A stretch of DNA of 64,000 bases. Origin: CAVYUC01 sp963783085 (GTDB lineage: Bacteria > Bacteroidota > Bacteroidia > Bacteroidales > Prolixibacteraceae). Of the stretch, positions 37,026 through 46,160 are shown one piece after another; the stretch's first letter is position 1; every line of letters begins with the position of its first letter. Below the pieces are notes generated by a model that was given only the letters and a program-made list of their open reading frames with translations, did no database searches and had not been told where the DNA came from. Made by a program: the position numbers and the translations under genes. The stretch covers positions 620,001-684,000 of the forward strand of contig CAWAMJ010000002.1 in assembly GCA_963783085.1 (NCBI GenBank), given 5' to 3'.

Positions 37026-38462
37026 TCACTCCTGGTCAGGCGCTTCAAAAAAATGCTTGTTGAAATTAACCAGATAAAGTTTTTCCTCCGGTCGTGTAAA
37101 TGCCGTATACAACCACCGGTAATATTCAGTGTTAAGCATATCTTCAACCAGATACCCATGATCCACAAATACAGCTTTCCATTGTCCGCCCTGCGCTTTA
37201 TGGCAGGTTAATGCATAGGCAAATTTTACCTGCAAGGCATTGAAATACTGATTTTCCTTTACTTTTTTCCAGCGCTCCCGTTTGTTTTTTATATCCATGT
37301 AATCTTCAGAAATGGCCTCGAATAACTGCTTGTTTTGTTCATATGGGAACGAAGCAGTTTCAATGGATAAGGTATCGAGAAAAATTTTACAGTCTATTTC
37401 TACATCACCGTAATCTGTAAAGCGGAGGCAAACATCGGCAAAGCGAAAACCGTACAATTCTTCGTAACCGTAAATTTGTTCCACTTCGGCAATATCGCCA
37501 TTGGCAATAAATCCAGGTTCCATATCTTCATTCACCCAGAAATAGTTATTCTTGACAACCATGAGCAAATCTCCGCGTTCAATCTCATTTTCACGGTAAA
37601 GAATTGACCCCCTGATTCCCTTGTTGTACAGGTTTGCACGTTTGTTGGAACGGGTAATTATGGTGGTTTCCAAAATGCCGTATTTATCGTAACAGGTTGA
37701 AATGGACTCAATTAAATTTTCGCCTGATATTCTTTGCACATCATTAAAACCATCTATATTGAACCTGAAAAATCCGGTTTCTGCGGAACTTTCATCAATT
37801 CTGTTTCTGATTAAAGTTGCGTTGGTTAAAATTCCCGAATCAGCCGCCTGCCTCATCACTTCTTTCAACACATATTCCTGTACACCAAACCCATGTGTTT
37901 TCAGTACCGCATTTTCCAGCGCCGGACTGATTTTCAAACCGACAGGCGGCAATTGCGCGGTATCGCCAACCAATATCAACCTGCAATTTTCACCGGAATA
38001 AACATACTCCAGCAAATCCTCCAGCAACCGCCCGCTTCCAAACATCGCAAAATCACCGGGATCGTTTGAAACCATTGACGCCTCATCGACAATAAAAACA
38101 GTATTTTTATACAGGTTTTTATCGAGAACAAAACTGCCCATTCCATCACTGGAAGATTTTTGTCTGTAAATCAATTTATGAACGGTGAATGCCGGCATAC
38201 CCGCATATGCTGCCATTACTTTGGCTGCCCGTCCGGTTGGGGCCATTAAAACGCTCCGTATTTTCAACGTATTCAAGGTTTGGGTCAGCGATGATATAAT
38301 GGTTGTTTTTCCGGTGCCGGCATATCCTTTTATTAACATTATTTCATCCTGGTCGTTCAACGAAATAAAGCCGGACAACCCCTCAATTAGTGCTTGTTGA
38401 CCTGATGTTGGTGTAAAGCTTAAATTTTGCTTCAGTAACTTTTGAATATGATTTTTAATCAT
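37026..38462 (-). CDS. RecD-like ATP-dependent DNA helicase (UvrD_C_2 type)
   Basis: 478 residues, superfamily 1 helicase. Walker A is GYAGTGKTT (residues 46-54), Walker B is VFIVDEASM near 120, and motif III is LVGDTAQLPPVG. The C-terminal half has the UvrD_C_2 segment with FAYALTCHKAQGGQW and YTAFTRPEEKLYLV. Short RecD2-like enzymes of this kind act in DNA repair in Bacteroidota. It converges on rnz and diverges from the 38555 gene. Confidence 0.9.
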   Translation of the reverse strand: MIKNHIQKLLKQNLSFTPTSGQQALIEGLSGFISLNDQDEIMLIKGYAGTGKTTIISSLTQTLNTLKIRSVLMAPTGRAAKVMAAYAGMPAFTVHKLIYRQKSSSDGMGSFVLDKNLYKNTVFIVDEASMVSNDPGDFAMFGSGRLLEDLLEYVYSGENCRLILVGDTAQLPPVGLKISPALENAVLKTHGFGVQEYVLKEVMRQAADSGILTNATLIRNRIDESSAETGFFRFNIDGFNDVQRISGENLIESISTCYDKYGILETTIITRSNKRANLYNKGIRGSILYRENEIERGDLLMVVKNNYFWVNEDMEPGFIANGDIAEVEQIYGYEELYGFRFADVCLRFTDYGDVEIDCKIFLDTLSIETASFPYEQNKQLFEAISEDYMDIKNKRERWKKVKENQYFNALQVKFAYALTCHKAQGGQWKAVFVDHGYLVEDMLNTEYYRWLYTAFTRPEEKLYLVNFNKHFFEAPDQE

Positions 38463-38510
38463 AGCAGCTAAAATTACATTCTGTAAGGGAAAGTAATTTA
38501 TTTTTTTTTA

Positions 38511-38518
38511 TAAATTTG
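38511..38518 (+). promoter_or_regulatory. -7 box for the 38555-40548 gene group
   Basis: TAAATTTG matches TAnnTTTG exactly, 37 nt before the ATG at 38555. No clear -33 TTTG lies at the right spacing (the region is A/T-rich), so confidence is lower. Confidence 0.4.
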
Positions 38519-38554
38519 CAATCATTCGACATCAAACTTATTAAAACTATAAAA

Positions 38555-39187
38555 ATGAGAACCGTAATACAAGTTGTACTTTTAGTCGTTGCAGTTGTGC
38601 TGGCATATTTAATCTACAAAGGGATTGAAAAACCCATCGATTTTGAAAAAGCCCGGGAAGCCAGATACGAGGCTACAATTGAAAGACTGAAAAATATTCG
38701 AAAAGCACAGTTGGCATACAAAGATGCATACGGGAAATTCACCGGAAGCTGGGATACGCTGATTAACTTCGTGATGCACGATTCGATTAAAAATGTCCGG
38801 AAAATCGGAGAATTAACCGATAGTATGATTGATGCCGGATTGACAGAGAAAAAAGCGCTGAGAATGGGCCTGATTATTCGCGACACGATTAAAGAAGGCG
38901 TATTAAGTTCGATTTTTGGCAATAATTTCGATGCCAGTAAACTTAAGTATATTCCGGTGTCCGATACTTCAGCTACATTCCAACTTGGTGCAACAACAAT
39001 TACCACAGGTTCAGGTATTAAAGTTCCGGTTTTTGAAGCTAAAGCGCATAATAATGTGATTTTAAGAGGCCTCAACAAACAATATGTTATTAACCTGAAT
39101 GAACAGCGCAGGTTAAACGAAAAATATCCCGGGCTGAAAGTCGGATCGCTCGAAGAAGCTGTAAATAACGCCGGAAACTGGGAATAA
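38555..39187 (+). CDS. Hypothetical single-pass membrane protein
   Basis: 210 residues from the ATG at 38555; the longer frame from a TTG at 38516 would overlap the promoter. One N-terminal transmembrane helix (VIQVVLLVVAVVLAYLIY) is followed by an extracytoplasmic domain with AREARYEATIERLKNIRKAQ (helical) and LAYKDAYGKFTGSWDTLI. The last part has YIPVSDTSATFQLGATT and EAKAHNNVIL strands. I do not recognise the family. It is followed 3 nt later by the DUF3822 gene, which suggests one operon of a conserved Bacteroidota group. Confidence 0.8.
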   Translation: MRTVIQVVLLVVAVVLAYLIYKGIEKPIDFEKAREARYEATIERLKNIRKAQLAYKDAYGKFTGSWDTLINFVMHDSIKNVRKIGELTDSMIDAGLTEKKALRMGLIIRDTIKEGVLSSIFGNNFDASKLKYIPVSDTSATFQLGATTITTGSGIKVPVFEAKAHNNVILRGLNKQYVINLNEQRRLNEKYPGLKVGSLEEAVNNAGNWE

Positions 39188-39190
39188 AAA

Positions 39191-40021
39191 ATGCCGGAGC
39201 TGATTGCGGATAGTTCATTCGATATAAATAGAAGTTACGAATATCATCTGTCCATTCAGGTAAGCCTGGATGGATTTTCTTTTTTTATAGTTGACTCACA
39301 GCAAAATAAATTGGTTGCTTTCAAGTATGAGAACCTGAAAATCAGCAGCGAAAATTTTCTCGCACGGCGAATGGCCGAATGGTTCAATTCGGAGGAACTG
39401 CTCCGGCAGAATTACAAAAAAACATCGGCTGTGGTGTTTGAAAAAAAAGCTGCATTAGTTCCGGAAATTTTTGCTCTTCATGAAAAAAATCAATCTGTTT
39501 TGGCTTTTTTATACCCCCTCGCAAAAAATGAAACTATTACGGAAAACCGGATTAACAACTCCGGTAAAGTTCTGTATTTTGCTCTGTCGCAGCAGTTGCA
39601 GGAAATGCTAAATTCGCGGCTTCCGGAATGCGGTATATATCATCCGCTAACCCTGATTGCTGAAAATCTGCCGTTGTTACCTGCCAATTCGCAAAAGGGT
39701 CTTTTCCTGCTGTTCCAGCGAAATAGTTTCTTTTTCCTCTTTTTTGATGAAAATGGTGTTGCTATGGTAAACTCCTATCCGTTTTACCACGAAAACGATG
39801 TGATTTATTATGTTGTTTCGGCGATGAACCAACTCGGAATTTCAGCACAAAAAACGCAGATTTTCCTGGCCGGCTCAATCGATGAAAAAAGCAGCGTTTT
39901 AAATGCGCTTCAGAAACCTTTCAAGACCTGTGAACTGTACAATACGGTAAAAAATGTTCAGGTTGCACCGGAATGGCTGACTGGAATGCGGCACCAATTC
40001 ATTGCCTTATTGCAGAAATGA
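39191..40021 (+). CDS. DUF3822 family protein
   Basis: 276 residues. The opening SYEYHLSIQVSLDGFSFFIV and the later FFLFFDENGVAMVNSYPF match DUF3822, a Bacteroidota family usually next to rsmD and with a possible actin-like ATPase fold. Function is not established. Its TGA overlaps the ATG of rsmD (ATGA), which implies translational coupling. Confidence 0.82.
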   Translation: MPELIADSSFDINRSYEYHLSIQVSLDGFSFFIVDSQQNKLVAFKYENLKISSENFLARRMAEWFNSEELLRQNYKKTSAVVFEKKAALVPEIFALHEKNQSVLAFLYPLAKNETITENRINNSGKVLYFALSQQLQEMLNSRLPECGIYHPLTLIAENLPLLPANSQKGLFLLFQRNSFFFLFFDENGVAMVNSYPFYHENDVIYYVVSAMNQLGISAQKTQIFLAGSIDEKSSVLNALQKPFKTCELYNTVKNVQVAPEWLTGMRHQFIALLQK

Positions 40022-40548
40022 GAATAATAGGCGGCAAATATAAGGGTAGGATTTTCAATCCGGGCAAAAAATTTAAATCGCGCCCAACCACTGATATAGC
40101 GAAAGAAGGTTTGTTCAACATTCTGGAAAACCGCTATAATTTTTCCGAAAAAAGCATTCTCGACCTCTTCTCCGGAACCGGAAGTATTGGATACGAATTT
40201 ATTAGCCGGGGCTGCGAACGGGCCGTTCTGGTAGAAAATAACTATCAGCATTTCCAGTTCATCCGGGAAACTCTGCAAAATCTGGACGTTCAAAATGCCA
40301 AAGCAATAAAATCGGATATTTTTAAATTTCTGGTTCGATGCAACGAAAAGTTTGATTTTATTTTTGCAGATCCACCATACGATTTTAACCGGTTAAATGA
40401 AATTCCTGAAAAAGTTTTTCACGCGGAGGTCTTAAACAAAGACGGAATTTTCATCCTGGAACATCCCAAAAATTATGATTTTTCCAAACACCGGCATTTC
40501 CGGGAATTAAGAAAATACGGCAAAGTGAACTTTAGCTTTTTCAGCTAA
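40018..40548 (+). CDS. rsmD: 16S rRNA (guanine(966)-N(2))-methyltransferase
   Basis: 176 residues from the ATG at 40018, which overlaps the DUF3822 stop. SAM-binding motif I is DLFSGTGSIGYE, and the catalytic (D/N)PPY motif is DPPYDF. MRIIGGKYKGR and RPTTDIAKEGLFNIL at the N-terminus are typical of RsmD. It methylates G966 of 16S rRNA in small-subunit assembly. Confidence 0.93.
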   Translation: MRIIGGKYKGRIFNPGKKFKSRPTTDIAKEGLFNILENRYNFSEKSILDLFSGTGSIGYEFISRGCERAVLVENNYQHFQFIRETLQNLDVQNAKAIKSDIFKFLVRCNEKFDFIFADPPYDFNRLNEIPEKVFHAEVLNKDGIFILEHPKNYDFSKHRHFRELRKYGKVNFSFFS

Positions 40549-40909
40549 ATAACGGCAGCAAAAAATGCCGGCCCTCTCCTGCCCCTTCGCACCTCACCAG
40601 GTATGGAAACGAAAGAATACAGCTAAATGGCGGGTTGCTATTCACTACAAAAAGAAAATCTGACATTATCATTTTAATTAAAAGACAAATTGTCTGACCT
40701 GAACATAAAAACATTATGTGGTAAAAATTTTGTAAAAGAATAAGGCAAAATCAGAAAACGAATTAAGTTTTCGCTTGTTTTATTTTTTGAAAGGATTCTG
40801 TTTTATTTCAATAAGTTACAAAGGCTAAAGTTAATCTAAACCAGTTGCGGGATTTCCCGTTGATAAATGGCAGGTTTTACTGTGGAGCAGGTATAAAAAA
40901 TGAAAGGAA
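40549..40909. other. Intergenic region before the cbpA-like gene
   Basis: No gene or RNA recognised in about 360 nt. A GAAAAC (40754-40759) / GTTTTC (40767-40772) inverted repeat precedes a T-rich TTATTTTTTG stretch that could be a weak -7 box with one extra T. Confidence 0.5.
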
Positions 40910-41863
40910 ATGGAATACAAGGATTATTACAGAACTTTGGGAGTCGATAAAAATGCCACTCCGGATGAAATAAAAAAAGCATACCGCAAACTGGCTATAA
41001 AATATCATCCGGATAAAAATAAAGGCAACAAGCAAGCCGAAGAGCGTTTTAAAGAAGTTGGCGAAGCATACGAAGTTCTAAAGGACCCTGAAAAACGGAA
41101 AAAATACGACAAATTGGGAGCCAACTGGAAACAATATGAACATGCCGGCACAGGTGGTTTCGATTATTCACAATATGGAGGAGGAGCGCCCGGCGGCGGC
41201 AGTTCATTCCATTTCGAAGGCGACTTAAATGATATTTTCGGCGGCGCGGGTGGCGGCTTTTCTGATTTTTTCAATGCTTTTTTTGGCGGCAGGGGCAGTG
41301 CACAATCAGGATTTTCCGGACGGCAGCACCCACAAAAAGGCCAGGATTTACGAGCTGAAATGGAAATCAGCCTCTACGAAGCATACCATGGGACAAGCAG
41401 GATTCTAAATGTTGACGGCAACAAACTTCGGGTAACCATCAAACCGGGAAGCTATAACGGTCAGGAACTTCGAATTAAAGGAAAAGGTGGCCGGGGAGCT
41501 GCCGGCGGCGCAGCCGGAGATATTTATATTAAAATCAGGATTCAACCTGACAATCAGTATAAAATTGACGGAAATGATCTTACCCTGAAAACAAATGTCG
41601 ATTTGTATACGGCAGTTCTGGGCGGCAAAACTGAGATTAACACCCTTGCCGGAAAATTAAATGTACCAATTCCGAAAGGCTCGCAAAATGGCAACAAACT
41701 TCGGCTGAAAGGAAAAGGAATGCCTGTATACGGAAAATCAGGAGCTTACGGCGATTTATATGTACAATTAAATGTGGCGATTCCTAAAAATCTCAGTCCG
41801 GAAGAGATAGACCTGTTTAAAAAGTTGAAGGAATTACGAAATAATGTTTACAGTCATCATTAA
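40910..41863 (+). CDS. DnaJ-class co-chaperone without zinc finger (CbpA-like)
   Basis: 317 residues. J domain at 1-70 with the HPD motif at 33-35 (KYHPDKNKG); Gly/Phe-rich region about 90-150; two beta-barrel substrate-binding domains after that (CTD). The cysteine-rich zinc finger of DnaJ is missing, as in CbpA. The protein stimulates DnaK and holds clients. It is followed by a 117-residue gene of unknown family and a thioredoxin gene, 12 and 42 nt apart. Confidence 0.92.
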   Translation: MEYKDYYRTLGVDKNATPDEIKKAYRKLAIKYHPDKNKGNKQAEERFKEVGEAYEVLKDPEKRKKYDKLGANWKQYEHAGTGGFDYSQYGGGAPGGGSSFHFEGDLNDIFGGAGGGFSDFFNAFFGGRGSAQSGFSGRQHPQKGQDLRAEMEISLYEAYHGTSRILNVDGNKLRVTIKPGSYNGQELRIKGKGGRGAAGGAAGDIYIKIRIQPDNQYKIDGNDLTLKTNVDLYTAVLGGKTEINTLAGKLNVPIPKGSQNGNKLRLKGKGMPVYGKSGAYGDLYVQLNVAIPKNLSPEEIDLFKKLKELRNNVYSHH

Positions 41864-41875
41864 AAATTCGGGATT

Positions 41876-42229
41876 ATGTTACCACAATATTTCGATTACG
41901 AACGCATCGATCCGATGATTGAATTGTTTCTTTCACGGGTTAATGATCTTAATTACAGGTACTATGCCAGCGAATTGCTGGATCAACTGATGAAATCAGA
42001 GGATTTCAATTTTGATGATTCGGTACGAAAAGCAATTGCGATTATGCGGTTAACGGAAATTCCGGTGCAGCAGCATTTTTCATGTATTTACCGCTCGGAT
42101 ATGAAAGGCACCCGGCGCGACTGGAAAATGTCGGAACTGGCCTGCAGCCTTGTCGTTATTAGCGCAAAGCCGGCAAACCATAAAATTGAACAAATTCAGC
42201 AGGCTTTTTTGGAATATTTGGGAGTGTAA
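41876..42229 (+). CDS. Unrecognised small protein following cbpA-like gene
   Basis: 117 residues, mixed helix and strand: a start MLPQYFDYERIDPMIELFLS, a middle RYYASELLDQLMKSEDFNFD, and a QHFSCIYRSDMKGT strand. It occupies the place of cbpM downstream of a cbpA-like gene but does not look like the MerR-type CbpM. I do not recognise the family. Position suggests a possible co-chaperone partner. Confidence 0.8.
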   Translation: MLPQYFDYERIDPMIELFLSRVNDLNYRYYASELLDQLMKSEDFNFDDSVRKAIAIMRLTEIPVQQHFSCIYRSDMKGTRRDWKMSELACSLVVISAKPANHKIEQIQQAFLEYLGV

Positions 42230-42271
42230 AATGCTTAAAACACAATAAAGAATATTAAAAAACAACCTGAT

Positions 42272-42574
42272 ATGAAAGGAAATTTTAATTCAATCATACA
42301 ATCGCCGACCCCCGTTCTTGTTGATTTCCATGCAGAATGGTGTGGTCCGTGCAAAGTTCAGTCTCCGATTTTGGCTGAACTGGCGCGGGAGTTGAACGGA
42401 AAAATCAGGGTAATCAAAATCGATGTCGATAAAAACCAGGAAATTGCCGGCCGCTTCCAAATCAGGGGCGTTCCAACTTTGGCATTATTCAAAAACGGAC
42501 AGGTGTTGTGGCGGCAATCCGGATTAATGGATAAGAATCAGTTGCGGCAAATTCTGCAATCGCATTTAAATTAA
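42272..42574 (+). CDS. Thioredoxin
   Basis: 100 residues with the active site WCGPCK (Cys24, Cys27), the PTPVLVDFHAEW strand and the cis-Pro loop in RGVPTLALFKNG. A cytoplasmic disulfide reductase. It ends the cbpA-like group and is followed by a terminator. Confidence 0.92.
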   Translation: MKGNFNSIIQSPTPVLVDFHAEWCGPCKVQSPILAELARELNGKIRVIKIDVDKNQEIAGRFQIRGVPTLALFKNGQVLWRQSGLMDKNQLRQILQSHLN

Positions 42575-42580
42575 TATAAG

Positions 42581-42609
42581 AAAAGCCCCACGCAGGCGCA
42601 GGAGCTTTT
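42581..42609. terminator. Probable bidirectional terminator
   Basis: AAAAGCCCC and GGAGCTTTT form a 9-bp stem with one mismatch and an 11-nt loop. It lies between the thioredoxin gene and the convergent redoxin gene. Confidence 0.6.
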
Positions 42610-42628
42610 CCAAATAAATGTGTGACTA

Positions 42629-43237
42629 TTAATCCAGTTTACGTTTGATACTGCAGCCCACCGGTTCGGTTTCAGAAATGGCAACGTCATCGCCATTTCC
42701 AAGGCTGACAATTGCATTTTTTAAATATGCATTTTTTACATCGTTTGCATTTTTATAGTTATCATCCACTGCCCCTTTGTAAACCAGCTTCATGTCGCTG
42801 TCGAACAAAAAAGCATGGGGCGTGGTTTTCCCGCCAAATGCATTGGCCAACCGACTGTCCTTATCGACGGCATAATAAAAATTATATCCCTGTTCTTTTG
42901 CGCGGGCCTGCATGTCAGCGTAAGAGTCACCCGCGTCGCGTTTTCCGTAGTTCGAATTCAGGACAATCATTCCAACATCATGTTTATCGGCCATCGATTT
43001 AATTTCCGGATACCTGCCTTCCCATCCTTTTACAAACGGGCAGGTATTGCACGAAAACAGCACCAGCACTCCATTTTCCTTTTTTACATCGTTCAGCGTA
43101 ACTTTTTTACCAGAAACGTCGAGTAGTTGCACGTCAGTCAACACCGCTTTTTCGCCAACTCCAACCTCGCCTTTTCCATCTGCGGCACGTGCATAAGTTG
43201 CCGCAAAAACCAGTAATAACATCATTAACTTTTTCAT
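42629..43237 (-). CDS. Exported thioredoxin-family (redoxin) protein
   Basis: 202 residues with a Sec signal ending near ARAAD. The fold is AhpC/TSA-like: the active-site CNTCPFVKGW holds Cys63 and Cys66, KTTPHAFLFD is the cis-Pro loop, and SNYGKRDAGDSYADM is a family insertion. It is probably periplasmic, with a peroxide- or thiol-related role. The target is unknown. Confidence 0.85.
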   Translation of the reverse strand: MKKLMMLLLVFAATYARAADGKGEVGVGEKAVLTDVQLLDVSGKKVTLNDVKKENGVLVLFSCNTCPFVKGWEGRYPEIKSMADKHDVGMIVLNSNYGKRDAGDSYADMQARAKEQGYNFYYAVDKDSRLANAFGGKTTPHAFLFDSDMKLVYKGAVDDNYKNANDVKNAYLKNAIVSLGNGDDVAISETEPVGCSIKRKLD

Positions 43238-43364
43238 AGCTTTAGTATTAAATTAAAAAATACCTTTTTGTCTTAATTTAAAACGATGAAAAGAAAAAAA
43301 AGGTTCAATTTCCCGATCGGATTAAACATTCTGATGCTGTTGCAGTTATTCTGAAAAAAGTAAA

Positions 43365-44000
43365 ATGAATATCGATATAATCAGGCACGAATATAAGTTA
43401 TCGGAATTAAGTAAAACAGCAGTAAATCCAAATCCTGTCAAGCAGTTTGAAACGTGGTTAAATGAAGCCATAAAAGCATGTGTTCCGGAACCCACTGCCA
43501 TGTCGTTATCCACTGTTGGAACTTCCGGGTTTCCTGAAAACAGAATTGTTCTCCTTAAATTTTTCGATGACCAGGGTTTTATTTTTTTTACTAATTACAA
43601 CAGCGAAAAAGGAAAGTCGATTGCTGCGAATGCCGCTGTTGGCCTGCATTTTTTTTGGCCGGAACTGGAACGTCAAATCCGGATTTCAGGTTTTGCCGAA
43701 AAAACTTCTCCGGAAATTTCAGATAATTATTTTCATTCGCGCCCGCTAAACAGTCAGTTTGCTGCCTGGGCTTCAGGGCAAAGCGAAGAAATTCCGGACA
43801 GAAAAAAACTAATAAAAGACTATGAGCTTGTGGAAGAGAAATTCAAAAATATGCCGGTTATCCGGCCTGATTTCTGGGGAGGTTATTGTATAAAACCGGT
43901 TAAAATTGAGTTTTGGCAAGGCCGCGAAAACCGCCTGCACGACCGCATTGTATTTGAAAAACGGAATAATGAATGGACGATAAAACGAATAGCGCCCTAA
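43365..44000 (+). CDS. pdxH: Pyridoxamine 5'-phosphate oxidase
   Basis: 211 residues, FMN-dependent. MSLSTVGTSGFPENRIVLLK (the conserved R-x-V-L-L-K block), NYNSEKGKSIAANAAVGLHFFWPELERQIRI in pieces, and SQFAAWASGQSEEI are diagnostic. The C-terminal WQGRENRLHDRI motif matches PdxH. It makes pyridoxal phosphate from the pyridoxine or pyridoxamine phosphate. Confidence 0.94.
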   Translation: MNIDIIRHEYKLSELSKTAVNPNPVKQFETWLNEAIKACVPEPTAMSLSTVGTSGFPENRIVLLKFFDDQGFIFFTNYNSEKGKSIAANAAVGLHFFWPELERQIRISGFAEKTSPEISDNYFHSRPLNSQFAAWASGQSEEIPDRKKLIKDYELVEEKFKNMPVIRPDFWGGYCIKPVKIEFWQGRENRLHDRIVFEKRNNEWTIKRIAP

Positions 44001-44101
44001 AGGAAAGAATGCAGGCGCCAACAATCAGCATTTTCATCTGTTTTATTAACAAAAGACCGAAATAACATTTTTAAAATGCGCGATGTATAAGCTCTGTAAG
44101 G

Positions 44102-44800
44102 ATGAAAAATTCAAAAGAACAGAAAAAATGTGCAGTGGTTACCGGTGGCAGCTCGGGCATCGGGTTGGCAATTTGTGAACGTTTTGCAGCTGAAAATTAT
44201 GAAGTTTACAATGCTGATATCCGTTCTCCTGAAAAAAATAGTGAAAACATCCGGCACATTCCCTGCGATATTGCGGAGGCAGACCACGTCAGCCGTTTGT
44301 CAGGGGTTGTGGCGCAGGGAAATCCACCTGACGTACTGGTGCTAAATGCAGGCAGGGGAATTCATGAAAAACTGCGCGAAGGCGACCCGGAAAAATGGTT
44401 TGAAATCATCAATCTGAATGTCATGGGTTCGCTGCGTGTGCTGCGGGCGATTTTGCCGTTCATGCAGAAAGGAAATGTCATTTTCATTTCTTCGGTTTCC
44501 GCGCAAAATACATACGAATACGGAGGCGTTTATGCAGCTACGAAAAGTGCACTAAATACCATTGCCGAAACACTGAGAACCGAAGAACAACCTGAAATCG
44601 GGGTGACGGTTATTTCTGCCGGAGTGGTTGATACCGGCTTTTTTCAAAATTCCGTTTCCGGAATTCATTCTGCCGAATCGATTGGCTGGGGCGCTGTTGA
44701 ACCGGCCGAAATTGCCGAAGCAGTGATGTTTGCCATTAATCGCGGTCCATCCGCTGCCGTCTCGAATATCACCATTCGCCCGCCGTCGCAGCCATTATAA
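44102..44800 (+). CDS. Short-chain dehydrogenase (SDR)
   Basis: 232 residues. NAD(P)-binding TGGSSGIGLAIC near residue 15-26, NAGRG, and the catalytic YxxxK in VYAATKSALN. It is a classical SDR oxidoreductase with unknown substrate. No operon partner lies within 100 nt upstream; it sits 204 nt before the nucleotide-sugar cluster on the same strand. Confidence 0.85.
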   Translation: MKNSKEQKKCAVVTGGSSGIGLAICERFAAENYEVYNADIRSPEKNSENIRHIPCDIAEADHVSRLSGVVAQGNPPDVLVLNAGRGIHEKLREGDPEKWFEIINLNVMGSLRVLRAILPFMQKGNVIFISSVSAQNTYEYGGVYAATKSALNTIAETLRTEEQPEIGVTVISAGVVDTGFFQNSVSGIHSAESIGWGAVEPAEIAEAVMFAINRGPSAAVSNITIRPPSQPL

Positions 44801-45004
44801 ATGTAGATCAGCAGCAACATCTTCTGTGGAAAATGTTCTCATTTTTTCTTTATTCACAAAAATTCATTTCACCCCAAACAAAACCTATTCCATTGGCAAC
44901 CAGAAATTTAAACTTGCAAGTTGATTTCACATAGATTCATGGTACAGTTAATGCAAATTTTTCACATATAAAATCCAGAATTTCACAATATTTAAATTAC
45001 GCCC

Positions 45005-46123
45005 ATGAGAAAACAAGTACTGATTACAGGTGGAGCTGGTTTCATAGGTTCACATCTCTCCGATATTCTTTTAACAAATGATTATAATGTCCGAATCCTC
45101 GACAACCTCGACGAACAGGTTCACGGCGCCGGAAAAAAGCGGCCTGAATACCTGAATCCGGATATTGAACTTATTGTAGGTGATGTACGGAATAAAGAAG
45201 ACGTGCAAAAGGCGCTCACAGGTGTGGATATTGTTTACCATTTTGCCGCCAAAGTTGGTGTTGGGCAAAGCATGTACGAAATTGCTGAATACACTCAGGT
45301 AAATAATTTCGGAACCGCGGTCTTGCTTGAAAATATCGTAAACACTCAGGTTTCAAAATTGATTGTTGCCTCGAGTATGAGCATTTACGGCGAAGGACTT
45401 TACCGCGATTCCAAAGGAAATATTACCGGCGGACACGAAAGGGATATCGAAGATCTCCGGCAGGGAAGGTGGGAAATGTTCGACTCCCGCGGAAAAGCGA
45501 TGGAACCGGTGAAAACAGATGAAACCAAACAGCCGGTGCTGAATTCAATCTATGCGCTTTCGAAATACGATCAGGAGCGAATGTGCCTGATTACCGGCCG
45601 CGCTTATAATTTACCGGTGACCGCACTGCGATTTTTCAATGTTTACGGGACACGCCAGGCGCTTTCAAACCCATACACCGGCGTAATGGCCATTTTTGCT
45701 TCGCGTTATCTGAATGAAAAACCGCCGCTTATTTTTGAAGATGGCCGTCAAATCCGCGATTTTGTGCACGTTAAAGATGTTGCTCAGGCCTGTTTGCTCG
45801 CCGCCGAAAAAGAAGCAGCAAACGGACAGGTTTTCAACATCGGAAGCGGAAACCAATATTCCATCAGTACCATCGCCTCTGAACTTGCAACAGTGATGAA
45901 TAAGAAAAATATCGAACCGCAAGTCACCGGAAAATACCGCGCAGGAGACATCAGGCACTGTTTTTCCGATATCGAAAAAGCAAGAAAAAAATTAGGATAT
46001 CAACCCCGGGTGGATATTAAAGACGGCCTGTTGGAACTGGCTGACTGGCTGAAAGAACAAATCGCTTACGACCATGTAGATACAGCCAGCCAGGAACTGG
46101 AAAAAAGAGGTTTAACTGTTTAA
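45005..46123 (+). CDS. NAD-dependent nucleotide-sugar epimerase (extended SDR)
   Basis: 372 residues. TGGAGFIGSH (residues 8-17), the catalytic YALSKYD (Tyr-x3-Lys) near residue 180 and the LRFFNVYGTRQALSNPYTGV block place it with UDP-glucose 4-epimerase and dTDP-rhamnose 4-epimerase relatives. An extra 30-residue loop (DSKGNITGGHERDIEDLRQG) lies before the active-site helix, also found in the dTDP-L-rhamnose epimerase group. It is the first gene of the cluster that continues to 55831 and is spaced 37 nt from the next gene. Confidence 0.9.
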   Translation: MRKQVLITGGAGFIGSHLSDILLTNDYNVRILDNLDEQVHGAGKKRPEYLNPDIELIVGDVRNKEDVQKALTGVDIVYHFAAKVGVGQSMYEIAEYTQVNNFGTAVLLENIVNTQVSKLIVASSMSIYGEGLYRDSKGNITGGHERDIEDLRQGRWEMFDSRGKAMEPVKTDETKQPVLNSIYALSKYDQERMCLITGRAYNLPVTALRFFNVYGTRQALSNPYTGVMAIFASRYLNEKPPLIFEDGRQIRDFVHVKDVAQACLLAAEKEAANGQVFNIGSGNQYSISTIASELATVMNKKNIEPQVTGKYRAGDIRHCFSDIEKARKKLGYQPRVDIKDGLLELADWLKEQIAYDHVDTASQELEKRGLTV

Positions 46124-46160
46124 TACCCGACAAAACAAAACACATAAATAAATTAAAGTC

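Noticed and set aside
45005..46123. rfbB (dTDP-glucose 4,6-dehydratase) to complete the rhamnose pathway
   Set aside because: The extra loop and FNVYGTRQA block fit an epimerase rather than a dehydratase; rfbB must lie elsewhere.
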